Origin: JACNLN01 sp964626495
GTDB taxonomy: Bacteria > Fidelibacterota > Marinisomatia > Marinisomatales > CAZVFT01
Length of the DNA: 32,865 nt
NCBI GenBank assembly: GCA_964626495.1
Contig: CAZVFT010000015.1
Location: 1 to 32,865, forward strand
Reading direction: 5' to 3'
Part shown: in pieces, positions 25,243-32,865 of the stretch
Layout: each line of letters starts with the position of its first letter
How positions within the stretch are numbered: the first letter of the stretch is position 1
Notes under the pieces: model-generated
Seen by the model: the letters and a program-made list of their open reading frames with translations, nothing else
Database searches by the model: none
Told to the model about the DNA's origin: nothing
Program-made: the position numbers and the translations under genes

Positions 25243-26064
25243 ATGATAAAAATCGGGTATTTTCAATTTTATCCAAGGTGGAAACAGATTAAACAAAACA
25301 CTAAAAAGATCGTCGACACACTTAAATATGCAGACGCTGATCTTATTGTTTTGCCTGAACTGCCATTCACCGGATACTATCTTCAGAATCGGGAAACAGT
25401 CCAGGAGCTGGCTGAAGATCCGAAGAATTCTTCCACCGTTGATACCCTGATCCATCTCTGCAATAAACGGAATTTCTATATCGTCACTGGTTTTGTGGAA
25501 AAATCCCATAGTCGCGTTTATAATAGTGCTCTTCTAATAGGTGCTGACGGGATTCTTTACACCTACAGGAAACTTCACCTTTTTGACGATGAGAAACAAT
25601 GGTTCGATCCGGGAGATGCTCCTCCGCAGGTTGTGGAAATCCTTGGAGTAAAAATTGGCATAATGATCTGTTTTGATTGGATTTTTCCAGAAGTGATGCG
25701 GAGCTTAACAATTATGGGGGCAGATATCATCTGTCATCCTTCCAATCTTATCCTCGATTATTGCCAATCAGCCATGCAAACTCGTTGCTTGGAAAATGGC
25801 GTTTTCGCCATTACTACAAATCGCTTTGGGGTAGAAAATAAACCTGGGGAAGAAATTCAATTCACAGGAAATAGTCAGATTGTTGCTCCGAAAGGAATTC
25901 TTCTCCATCGGGCTCCCTCTCAGCTGGATGAACTTTACATCAAAGAAATTAACGTGGAAGATGCCCGGGATAAATATATCACTCCTTCTAACCACCTTCT
26001 TGAGGATCGACGACCTGAGTTCTATTCTGGATTACTCACCCCCGAAATCTTTTCCGATAAATGA
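25243..26064 (+). CDS. Carbon-nitrogen hydrolase (nitrilase superfamily)
   Basis: 273 residues, the normal size of a single-domain nitrilase-superfamily member. The catalytic triad is visible: Glu39 in VLPELPFTGY, Lys110 in YRKLHLFDDEK and Cys143 in MICFDWIFPE. These enzymes hydrolyse amides, nitriles or carbamyl groups through a Cys thioester. The YRKLHLF and CFDWIFPE contexts fit amidases such as omega-amidase or N-carbamoyl-type enzymes; the substrate is not determined. GGGAG lies 7-8 bases before the ATG. It is the last gene of the plus-strand run and converges with the PurL-like gene, with a hairpin at 26117-26142 between the stops. Confidence 0.88.
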   Translation: MIKIGYFQFYPRWKQIKQNTKKIVDTLKYADADLIVLPELPFTGYYLQNRETVQELAEDPKNSSTVDTLIHLCNKRNFYIVTGFVEKSHSRVYNSALLIGADGILYTYRKLHLFDDEKQWFDPGDAPPQVVEILGVKIGIMICFDWIFPEVMRSLTIMGADIICHPSNLILDYCQSAMQTRCLENGVFAITTNRFGVENKPGEEIQFTGNSQIVAPKGILLHRAPSQLDELYIKEINVEDARDKYITPSNHLLEDRRPEFYSGLLTPEIFSDK

Positions 26065-26113
26065 CTAAAACGCTGGCAGTAATAATTGAGCGTAAAGGCT
26101 AAACTATAAAATA

Positions 26114-28009
26114 TTATCCGACAAGCAAGGTTGCTTGTCGGACAGATGCGATTTTCTCCACCTTTACTGAAATTAAATCGTTAAACTCAAACTTCCCTGT
26201 ATCAGTCACCCGTCCAATTGCGGTACATGGTAGTCGTAATTTCATACATATTCGTTCAATATCGATAATGGATTCCTCTTCCACTGTAACGATAACCAGT
26301 CCCTGGGTTTCACCGAACAACATTTCATCATCGCGAATTTTACTGCTCATATGAATTCGAGCACCGATTCCCTCTCTTGAATTCAAAAGACAGCGTACAA
26401 GAGCCAGAGAAAGTCCACCCTTTGATACGGGATATGCGGATTTAATCATTTTTGAACTGTTTGTCAGGGAAATAAATTCCTGAAGATTTCGTTCCATTAA
26501 TAAATCCACAGAAGGAGGAGGACCGAGCTCTTTTTTGTGGATGAGTTTTAGGTATTCACTACCTCCTATTTCTCCTCGATGACTGCCAAAAATCAGAATA
26601 AAATCTCCCGCATCCTTAAAATCCTGACTGATTATCTGGTCAACAGATTCTACATCCCCCACTACTCCTGCGATAAGGTTGGGATTTTCCCGAGGGATTC
26701 TATCCGTAACAAGATGGGTTGATACAATAGGAAGATTAAAAACAGTGCTGGCTCTTCCTAAGCCAGATATAGCTTCTCGGAACTGATAATGAGCTGTTGG
26801 ATCAGATAGATCATCAAAATCTGCGTCAAGGGTAACAAAGCGGGGTGTAGCCCCACAACAAAGGACATTCCTGATGGCTGAAGCTACTGCACACTTCCCC
26901 CCGGTGGCTGGATCCAGAAATAAGAATTGATTGTTCCCCTCAATAGACACCACAAGATGCCTATGGCCTTCCTCAAGAGGAATGATATGAGCAATGGCAT
27001 TGGATGATTTTTTTGATGTCAGGACTCCTTTATCCGGCATCACATCAGGCAATGAGACAAGTTTTACCAATGTCCGGTTGAAATCAGTTGGCTGTTGAAC
27101 TTCACTGAGATCCAGAGAATTAACTTTCTCAAGATATTTGGGTTTTCCAAGTTCCTGATTTGACACAGAAAGCGTATCTGTGGAAGGAAACATAAGTGCA
27201 TTAGGAATCTCAGCTACCTCCTGTCCCGTCACTTGGAAACGAAGAACGTCCTCACCGGTAATCTTCCCAACCTGAATACAATCCACATTACTTTTTTGAC
27301 TAATCTTTTGAATTTCCTTTTCAAAACCACGAATCACCACAGCGAGAACTGATCCAAAATATTTTCGGATTAACATCTTCTTGTGAAAATTCTTCTTCTC
27401 TTCTGGAAATGATTGAATATCACAATCAATTCCACCTTTTCCCTCTTTTGCCAGATTAGTACAAGCAACAATTAATCCCCCTTCATCAATGATTTTCAGA
27501 CTTCTAACATAGCTGTGAGGATGTAGCTCTAAAACACATTTTTGAAGATGTTTAGATGATGACGATCTCAGGAGATACAGAAGGTTTCCTTCACTAAAAG
27601 TTGTGGGCTTTCTAACCAGTTTTTTCTGGAGAGTTCCAATTGCAAGGATTGTATTGTTCTTGTTAATTACTTCCAACGGTATAGCACCCAGAGTGGCAAT
27701 CTCCAGTAAAAGTTCATTTGCTTTTTGTTTACTCTTTCTTACGCCAGTTGACGGTGGAAGAGTTATCATCCCTGCGATAATAGATGTATCACCATTCGTA
27801 TTAATAAACCCTATAGATTGAAATGGAAGGTTAGTGATGATATTTTCACCAAATTGTGTAACCGAATCCATAATTGATATGACATTTTTATGAGAAACTT
27901 GCTCACTCCAAAGATGAGACAATAGAGACAACTCAAGTGGAGTTGGTGACCTCCCCAATTTCTCTTCAATATAGTGGATTTCCCATTCTGTTATTTTCCT
28001 TATTGACAT
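26114..28009 (-). CDS. Divergent PurL-like protein lacking the canonical catalytic motifs
   Basis: 631 residues against roughly 700-750 in small-type PurL (FGAM synthase). The fold is recognisable. The N-terminal region has LSLLSHLWSEQVSHKN where PurL has WSEHCSYK, so the active-site His is Gln37. The ESHNHPS substrate motif is missing; the equivalent stretch reads SIIAGMITLPPSTG. In the second half, LDPATGGKCAVASAIRNVLC and EIGGSEYLKLIH are well kept, but the SAHDCSEGG motif reads SAYPVSKGG and the expected NVSLYNE region reads STHLVTD. Either it is an inactive or re-purposed AIRS-kinase-fold paralogue, or a very diverged PurL. It is next to uvrC, not to other pur genes. AAGGA is eight bases before the ATG. 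The last codons form part of a 12-bp hairpin. Confidence 0.82.
   Translation of the reverse strand: MSIRKITEWEIHYIEEKLGRSPTPLELSLLSHLWSEQVSHKNVISIMDSVTQFGENIITNLPFQSIGFINTNGDTSIIAGMITLPPSTGVRKSKQKANELLLEIATLGAIPLEVINKNNTILAIGTLQKKLVRKPTTFSEGNLLYLLRSSSSKHLQKCVLELHPHSYVRSLKIIDEGGLIVACTNLAKEGKGGIDCDIQSFPEEKKNFHKKMLIRKYFGSVLAVVIRGFEKEIQKISQKSNVDCIQVGKITGEDVLRFQVTGQEVAEIPNALMFPSTDTLSVSNQELGKPKYLEKVNSLDLSEVQQPTDFNRTLVKLVSLPDVMPDKGVLTSKKSSNAIAHIIPLEEGHRHLVVSIEGNNQFLFLDPATGGKCAVASAIRNVLCCGATPRFVTLDADFDDLSDPTAHYQFREAISGLGRASTVFNLPIVSTHLVTDRIPRENPNLIAGVVGDVESVDQIISQDFKDAGDFILIFGSHRGEIGGSEYLKLIHKKELGPPPSVDLLMERNLQEFISLTNSSKMIKSAYPVSKGGLSLALVRCLLNSREGIGARIHMSSKIRDDEMLFGETQGLVIVTVEEESIIDIERICMKLRLPCTAIGRVTDTGKFEFNDLISVKVEKIASVRQATLLVG
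26117..26142 (-). terminator. 12-bp perfect hairpin inside the end of the PurL-like gene
   Basis: TCCGACAAGCAA (26117-26128) and TTGCTTGTCGGA (26131-26142) pair perfectly around a 2-base loop (in RNA the loop would open to four or more bases). It encodes the final VRQATLLVG and directly precedes the stop codon; on the minus strand it is followed by TAATATTTTATAG. It lies between convergent gene ends, so it may terminate transcription from both sides. The T-run is imperfect. Confidence 0.55.
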
Positions 28010-28050
28010 TATCTATTTCCTTCTTGACCTATTATCCTTAGGAATTTTTT

Positions 28051-29886
28051 TTACCTATCATTTACAAATTCTTTTGCAGTGGAAATTATCATTTCTGCTA
28101 ATGATTTCCGAATCCCAATTTTTCTGGAAATCTCTTCTTCTGAAGCTCTAGAGATAGAATGGACATCCCCAAAATTGGTAAACAGTTTCTTAACAGTAAC
28201 AGGTCCTACCCCTTTTATTTCGTGAAAGATTGAATGTATTACTGATTTCCCTCGTCGTTTTCGATGAAATGCAACAGCAAACCGGTGGGCTTCATCTCGG
28301 ATATGCTGAAGTAACCTTAAACCGGACGAATGTTTGGCAATCGACTGAGGTTCGGAATACTCAGGTATAAAAACCTCTTCCAGACGCTTAGCAAGACCCA
28401 CGACAGGAATGTACGTCAACCCCAGTTCCCGAAGAGCTGACACAGCCATTCCAAGTTGACCTTTACCCCCATCTATCAGTATCAAATCGGGAAATTGGGC
28501 ACTTTCACTCTTTAAACGACGATATCGTCTCAATACAACTTCCCTTATCATTGCAAAATCATCTACTCCCCTTACTGTTTTTATTATGAACTTTCGGTAA
28601 AGGTTTTTCTTTTGTTGACCATCTATAAAACATACCATAGCTGCGACAGGATAGCTTCCCTGAATATTGGAGATATCAAATGCCTCAATTCGTCTTGGAG
28701 CTACGGAAAGATGAAGATCAGATTGCAATTGCAATACTTTTCCAGGAATGAGTTCCCGCCGTCTTTCCTTCTGTCGAAGATGTTCCTCTAATAAAAGCTT
28801 TGCGTTCTGCTGGGTCATACGAAGCAGACGGGCTTTCTCTCCCCTTTGTGGTACCGTAAGTTTTACCCCTCTTCCTCGTTTATTTGTCAACCACGAAGTA
28901 ATCGTAACTTCACCATCGGGTTTCATTGGTAGTATGATTTCGGGGGGAATAAAATCACTGTCCAGATAAAATTGTCGTAAAAATGCTAAATATGCTTCCG
29001 GTTGATAGTCACTATATACACCACTCATCATCATTTTTTCTCGACCCACAATCTTTCCATTTCTAAGACGGATTACGACAGCACAGGTATCACTTTCTTC
29101 AACAGCAAAAGCGATAATATCCTTATCCTCAAAATTAGCGGCCACCTTTCGCTGTCGCCGGGTGAAAGATTCGATAGACTTTATTTGGTCTCTTACAATT
29201 GCTGCCTCTTCAAACCGCATTTCATCAGATAGAATTTCCATCTGATTCTTAAGAGATTTTAATACTTCATTGGTTCTACCATGAAGAAATCGAATCACAT
29301 CCTTGATCATTCGATTGTATGTTGCCCCATCCACCAGTCCCTCACAAGGTCCTTCACACTTATTGATGTGATAATCAAGGCAGACAGATACTTTTTTCCG
29401 TGCGATTACATCTTCATTAATTTTGTATTCACAGCTTCTTACGGGAAATACCTTATGTATAACTTTAAATGTTCCTCTAAGGGATTTTACATCCGTGTAT
29501 GGTCCAAAGTATTTAGATCCATCCTTCACAATTTTACGGGTGATAATTACCTGTGGAAAAGGTTCACGAGTAATCCTGACATAGGGGAAAGATTTATCGT
29601 CCTTAAGACTTACATTATATTTGGGAGCATGTTCTTTTATAAGATTGGCTTCGACTAACAGCGCTTCCACTTCGGTATTTGTCACTATCCACTCAAGATC
29701 AACCACTCTTGACATCATTGAAATTAATCTTGGTATCGATTGGTTACTTTTTTGAAAATAAGTCCTCACCCGATCCCGTAAGACTTTAGCTTTTCCGATA
29801 TAAAGAATTATACCCTTCTCATCTTTGAATAGATAGACACCAGGTTTTCTGGGAACCTGTTTTACTTTTGATGATATATTTATCAA
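28051..29886 (-). CDS. uvrC: UvrABC excinuclease subunit C
   Basis: 611 residues, normal for UvrC. The GIY-YIG nuclease domain starts KPGVYLFKD with GVY (16-18) and YIG (29-31) and makes the 3' incision. Cys152, Cys169, Cys177 and Cys181 match the positions of the iron-sulfur cluster reported for UvrC. A UVR motif (DEMRFEEAAIVRDQIKSIE) near 220-238 contacts UvrB. The RNase H-like domain carries FDISNIQG (403-410) and LILIDGGKGQL for the 5' incision, and a helix-hairpin-helix region (EIKGVGPVTVKKLFTNFG) ends the protein. The start is TTG, chosen because the following residues match the usual UvrC N-terminus; there is no good Shine-Dalgarno. Confidence 0.96.
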   Translation of the reverse strand: MINISSKVKQVPRKPGVYLFKDEKGIILYIGKAKVLRDRVRTYFQKSNQSIPRLISMMSRVVDLEWIVTNTEVEALLVEANLIKEHAPKYNVSLKDDKSFPYVRITREPFPQVIITRKIVKDGSKYFGPYTDVKSLRGTFKVIHKVFPVRSCEYKINEDVIARKKVSVCLDYHINKCEGPCEGLVDGATYNRMIKDVIRFLHGRTNEVLKSLKNQMEILSDEMRFEEAAIVRDQIKSIESFTRRQRKVAANFEDKDIIAFAVEESDTCAVVIRLRNGKIVGREKMMMSGVYSDYQPEAYLAFLRQFYLDSDFIPPEIILPMKPDGEVTITSWLTNKRGRGVKLTVPQRGEKARLLRMTQQNAKLLLEEHLRQKERRRELIPGKVLQLQSDLHLSVAPRRIEAFDISNIQGSYPVAAMVCFIDGQQKKNLYRKFIIKTVRGVDDFAMIREVVLRRYRRLKSESAQFPDLILIDGGKGQLGMAVSALRELGLTYIPVVGLAKRLEEVFIPEYSEPQSIAKHSSGLRLLQHIRDEAHRFAVAFHRKRRGKSVIHSIFHEIKGVGPVTVKKLFTNFGDVHSISRASEEEISRKIGIRKSLAEMIISTAKEFVNDR

Positions 29887-29979
29887 AATCGATTAAAGCT
29901 GAAAAAACTCACTGTTCGGTGAATTGAAAAAAATAAAGGGTATACTTTGATAATGGCGGATTTTTCTTTATTTAAAAAT

Positions 29980-30957
29980 CTAATAGTCATTCAATATCGC
30001 AGAACTATCAGGAACGATTATCTCATAGTAGTCCGTTCGATAGTAGAAAAGGACGAGGTCGGTAGTCAAATCTTCAAAAACAGGAGCTGGTTTGTATTCT
30101 ATAGGAGTTCGTGCGTCAAGAAGAAGTTCTATTTTGGTTCCTAATTCACTCCATGAAGATCGATAATAAGCCCTGGCAATTTTGGGATAAGGTGAAAACC
30201 AGTATTCCTTATTAGTACCTATATCGTGGCGACTTGTTAGGATGGGAGCGCTATATTTTTTTGTCAGATATTTTTCTATCCGTTTAAAATGATCTATGTA
30301 ATTATCAAGTTCTGACTCTATGATATTAAAATCAATCTTTACTTTCCAAAATCCATTCGGTGAAAAATAATAAGTGTATTTAACACTATCCTCACCAAGA
30401 GAGCCATAAAACGATAAAGCATCTTTTCTTGTGCTCGGTATTAAGGAATCAATCTCAACATACTGATGGAATAGATCCTTCGTCATTCCCCAATTGAAGC
30501 CTTGATATCCAACATCGAGTGACTGAGGAACCTCCTGAGATATCAGTGATTCTAAAGTGTCTTCTGCTACTGTATCCACCTCAACAAAAATAACAGAATC
30601 AATTACTGTAGTTGTATCTTCAGGAAATAAATCAAGGTCACCTATATCAGGTTCGACAAGTGTATCTTTACGTACCCCGGAGGTATCAATAAATTCCACG
30701 GTGGTGGCTGTATCCAACTCTTCCGGTTCCACAAATTCAAATCCAGGAATGGGTATCCCTGTAGAAACAGATTTATCTTCCATCGGTTCAAGTGGAAAAT
30801 CTTCCATGATTATCTCTTCCATATCCATCTCAGCTTTACCTTCAGGAATTATAAATTCCTCTTCAAATAAATTGGCTGTGTCGATCTCCACTTCCTGGGC
30901 ACCACTTAATGAAATTAAACACAGGGTGATTATAAGGATTATTATATTATTTTGCAT
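29980..30957 (-). CDS. Exported acidic protein of unknown function
   Basis: 325 residues. A signal peptide of about 20 residues ends LISLSGAQ. Residues 21-150 are rich in Glu, Asp and Thr with low complexity (for example MDMEEIIMEDFPLEP), probably disordered. The C-terminal half (about 152-325) is a folded domain starting GFNWGMTKDLFHQY, a pattern often seen in periplasmic domains of FCB bacteria; it has many aromatic residues (YRSSWSELGTKIELLLDAR). GAGGG is seven bases before the ATG. It is between uvrC and a small membrane-protein gene on the same strand. I do not recognise its function. Confidence 0.78.
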   Translation of the reverse strand: MQNNIIILIITLCLISLSGAQEVEIDTANLFEEEFIIPEGKAEMDMEEIIMEDFPLEPMEDKSVSTGIPIPGFEFVEPEELDTATTVEFIDTSGVRKDTLVEPDIGDLDLFPEDTTTVIDSVIFVEVDTVAEDTLESLISQEVPQSLDVGYQGFNWGMTKDLFHQYVEIDSLIPSTRKDALSFYGSLGEDSVKYTYYFSPNGFWKVKIDFNIIESELDNYIDHFKRIEKYLTKKYSAPILTSRHDIGTNKEYWFSPYPKIARAYYRSSWSELGTKIELLLDARTPIEYKPAPVFEDLTTDLVLFYYRTDYYEIIVPDSSAILNDY

Positions 30958-30987
30958 ATCGTTACCCTCAAATTAATTCCAAATATA

Positions 30988-31404
30988 TTAATTGTTTTCT
31001 TCTTTTACTCTTTTCTCTTTTGTTAACAAAATTGGCAAATAATTCACGATATAATACGATACACCCACTAAAATAATTGCCTGAATGATCATACCTGCTC
31101 CCACACAAATACCAATTACTGACACGAGCCAGAATGGTGCAATGGTCTGCAAAACATCCATCCATTGATCTTCTTTCTTGAATTGACTGTATGAAACAAT
31201 TCCGATCGCTACAAATAAGCTGGCAGCAATAAAACCAGAACCCACTTTAATAGATAGAGCGGTGAGAGCAGCAGAGATAATGGAAATAACAGAATAAATG
31301 GCAACCTTATCTCTGGGTATCGCCAGGTTTTTAGATAAGAACAGAGGAATGACAAGGAAGGCAGCAAAGACAATTTTTATGGCAAAGATTATAGCACCGA
31401 ACAT
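30988..31404 (-). CDS. Small integral membrane protein
   Basis: 138 residues with four hydrophobic helices, about residues 2-25, 33-72, 86-108 and 109-126 (the second stretch may be two helices), separated by a short charged loop (YSQFKKEDQWMD). The C-terminal tail is basic then acidic (TKEKRVKEENN). It lies 30 bases before the exported acidic protein. AAGGGG precedes the ATG by eight or nine bases. No family is recognised; it may be part of an envelope protein pair with its neighbour. Confidence 0.72.
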   Translation of the reverse strand: MFGAIIFAIKIVFAAFLVIPLFLSKNLAIPRDKVAIYSVISIISAALTALSIKVGSGFIAASLFVAIGIVSYSQFKKEDQWMDVLQTIAPFWLVSVIGICVGAGMIIQAIILVGVSYYIVNYLPILLTKEKRVKEENN

Positions 31405-31573
31405 TGTACGTCCCCTTTTTTATTGAACCTATGTGTTAGATTTGGACAATGGAAACTCGGAAAATAATACACAAAGATTGACGGATTGTCAATGGAATTT
31501 TAGAAAAAGTATAAAAGTATAAATGAGTTCACTCCGAAAAGGTAAATACGTCGATTTTTCTATTAATTACAAA

Positions 31574-31589
31574 AACCATTAAAATGGTT
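31574..31589. repeat. 16-base inverted repeat, start of a palindrome cluster
   Basis: AACCATT (31574-31580) and AATGGTT (31583-31589) are perfect 7-bp arms around AA. It lies 21 bases before the large palindrome at 31611-31638, within the gap 31405-31744, which holds no convincing gene. Confidence 0.45.
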
Positions 31590-31610
31590 GTGTATTCTTG
31601 TAATTTGTTG

Positions 31611-31638
31611 ATAACCCACGACTTAAGTCGTGGGTTAT
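31611..31638. repeat. 28-base perfect palindrome
   Basis: The 14-base half ATAACCCACGACTT is followed at once by its exact reverse complement. The arms could be extended by GTTG on the left and CAAC on the right if a bulge is allowed. The ACGACTTAAGTCGT-type palindrome resembles the hairpins at IS200/IS605-family ends and REP sequences, but no transposase gene is present. There is no T-run after it on the lepB strand, so it is not a simple terminator. Confidence 0.6.
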
Positions 31639-31660
31639 ACTCAACAAACAAACTATTAGG

Positions 31661-31696
31661 AACCGTTTTACGTGTCCGGCTCTCGACGGAACGGTT
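31661..31696. repeat. Third stem-loop of the palindrome cluster
   Basis: AACCGTT (31661-31667) pairs with AACGGTT (31690-31696), and TCCG (31675-31678) can pair with CGGA (31687-31690) as an alternative. Together with the two palindromes upstream it forms a compact 120-base structured element that separates lepB from the next minus-strand gene. Confidence 0.45.
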
Positions 31697-31744
31697 TCTT
31701 TCACTTGAAAATTGCCTTTCTGGACTCATATATTATGTTAAAAC

Positions 31745-32800
31745 TCAGGAAATGATTTCACCAATTCGCCAGTATCGAATTAAATTGTTTTTAAAATCCC
31801 AGGACATGTAGGCAAAAAGGGCTACTCCTAAAACATGATCGTGCGGAACAAAACCCCAGTATCTTGAATCAGCACTATCATCACGATTATCACCCATCAT
31901 CCAATAGTAATCCTGTTCTACCTCGTAATTTTCAAAAACTATTAAGGGTTTACCGTCAATACTCAAATAATTTATAACTTCTTCAGAGAAATTAAAATTC
32001 CAAACATTAAGAAGATACCCATCACCGTTACTATAACTATAATATCGTTGTCTCATTTTATCTAATTTCTTCAGTTTAGGTGGAGTATTAGTAAATAATC
32101 CACGGATTTTCAACCAAAGGCTTGAGGAATATCTTCGACTTAAATCAATAGGATCATCCATCGTAAAGATAAATGTTCTTCCCTTAAAATGTAATCTCAC
32201 CTCGTGATCATCCATAAGCATTATGGGAATCAAATAATCCCAATTAGTTTTTTTATTTATTTCAATTATATCTCCTTCCTTTGGAACTCGAAATGGTCTA
32301 AGGTTATCGCGATTGCCTCCATTACGGAGAAACATAATCTCTCCTCTTCGATTAACATCTGGAGATAAGATTTGGGGATCTTTATACTTTCCTTTTTGTG
32401 GAAGGTCAAATTCTTCACCATTGATAATGACCCCTTTTTCACGTATTTCAACTGTCTGACCGGGCATTCCAATAAGACGCTTCACGTATTTTTGAAATAC
32501 ATCGCGAGGATACTTAAAAATAACCACATCCCCCTGTTCCGGGCTTCGAAATTTCGGCAATCGAGTCCAGGGGATAAATGCTCCGATATCAGTATAAGGG
32601 ATTCCGAGCCAATCGGGAGTCCGCATCCCATAGATAAATTTATTTCCAATTAAAAAATCCCCAGTCATAATGGTGTTTTCCATTGAACCTGTGGGGACAA
32701 TATACGCTTCAACGACAGTCGCCCTGAGAGCAAGAGCGATTAGAATTATGATGAACAGGGATTTAACTTCCCGCCAGATAGTTTTTCCAGAGATTTTCAT
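31745..32800 (-). CDS. lepB: Signal peptidase I
   Basis: 351 residues, larger than the average for the family. A membrane anchor (about 14-32) leads into IVPTGSMENTIMTGD with the catalytic Ser39; the general base Lys107 is in QKYVKRLIGMPGQ, and the C-terminal box GDNRDDSADSRYWGFVP is present. The enzyme cleaves signal peptides outside the cytoplasmic membrane, relevant to the many type IX cargo proteins here. A long insertion (about 130-285) separates boxes D and E, as in other FCB enzymes. The lepB start overlaps the stop of a partial upstream frame as ATGA, and no Shine-Dalgarno is seen, so it may rely on translational coupling. Confidence 0.93.
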   Translation of the reverse strand: MKISGKTIWREVKSLFIIILIALALRATVVEAYIVPTGSMENTIMTGDFLIGNKFIYGMRTPDWLGIPYTDIGAFIPWTRLPKFRSPEQGDVVIFKYPRDVFQKYVKRLIGMPGQTVEIREKGVIINGEEFDLPQKGKYKDPQILSPDVNRRGEIMFLRNGGNRDNLRPFRVPKEGDIIEINKKTNWDYLIPIMLMDDHEVRLHFKGRTFIFTMDDPIDLSRRYSSSLWLKIRGLFTNTPPKLKKLDKMRQRYYSYSNGDGYLLNVWNFNFSEEVINYLSIDGKPLIVFENYEVEQDYYWMMGDNRDDSADSRYWGFVPHDHVLGVALFAYMSWDFKNNLIRYWRIGEIIS

Positions 32801-32865
32801 ATCACATTGTTACTGTAAATCACTACTGTCCGGTTAAAATAGCGCCAGTTGAGGGGCAGGTTCCC
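32797..32865 (-). CDS. C-terminal end of a gene upstream of lepB (partial, tentative)
   Basis: The minus strand from the right edge is open for 22 codons, ending RTVVIYSNNVI before TGA at 32797-32799. The stop overlaps the lepB ATG as ATGA, a usual sign of two co-translated genes. With so few codons no family can be named. The other two frames stop 40 or so bases inside the edge. Confidence 0.35.
   Translation of the reverse strand, partial: GNLPLNWRYFNRTVVIYSNNVI

Noticed and set aside
30557..30976. Plus-strand Ser/Thr-rich open frame
   Set aside because: It is the reverse complement of the acidic low-complexity region of the exported protein; composition explains it and it has no credible start context.
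31529..31729. Minus-strand 66-codon frame between lepB and the membrane-protein gene
   Set aside because: It runs through the perfect palindrome and other inverted repeats and has an unlike-protein composition; most likely noncoding.

Overview
The window is AT-rich bacterial chromosome, densely coding, with housekeeping genes (leuS, uvrC, lepB, cydAB) on both strands and several very long secreted proteins. Four proteins, one of them cut by the left edge, end in the type IX secretion (Por) sorting domain: a PNPFNP motif, then a VYDxxGRxV strand, a W(D/N)G or WDA strand and a terminal MLLLK- or MVLLR-like tail. With two gingipain-type (C25) peptidases and mixed use of Shine-Dalgarno sites, this points to the Fibrobacteres-Chlorobi-Bacteroidetes superphylum. 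Marinimicrobia (SAR406) or a neighbouring candidate phylum is my best guess, but no rRNA is present to prove it.

Layout. 1-57: tail of a type IX cargo protein. 229-4730 (minus): an operon of a FadR-like regulator, an alkylglycerone-phosphate-synthase-like FAD oxidase, GlpD and a lipoprotein, with a near-perfect FadR operator just upstream. 4881-7343 (plus): leuS. 7472-9224 (minus): an RCK potassium channel behind an RNase Z-like hydrolase. 9520-12310 (minus): an Fe-S-type Rrf2 regulator and cytochrome bd oxidase cydAB, with a perfect inverted repeat over the regulator's start codon. 12552-22839 (minus): two C25 peptidases and a 1374-residue secreted CapA-domain protein, all type IX cargo, preceded by a GNAT acetyltransferase (22961-23545). 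23546-23941: intergenic DNA with several inverted-repeat elements. 23942-26064 (plus): a lipoprotein, a frameshifted MGMT-family gene, a small membrane protein and a nitrilase-family amidohydrolase. 26114-32865 (minus): a divergent PurL-like protein, uvrC, an exported acidic protein, a membrane protein, a palindromic repeat cluster, lepB and the tail of a gene coupled to lepB.

How the genes fit together. The FadR/AGPS-like/GlpD operon looks like an acyl-CoA-responsive unit linking glycerol 3-phosphate and dihydroxyacetone phosphate to lipid (possibly ether lipid) metabolism. Rrf2 plus cydAB is a redox- or NO-responsive high-affinity oxidase unit. The type IX block supplies cell-surface or secreted peptidases. 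No CRISPR array, tRNA, rRNA or transposase gene was seen.

Most worth checking: the FadR-type operator and operon; the PurL-like protein whose catalytic motifs are replaced; the secreted multidomain CapA protein; the frameshift in the MGMT-family gene; and the perfect palindromes and paired repeats in the intergenic regions.
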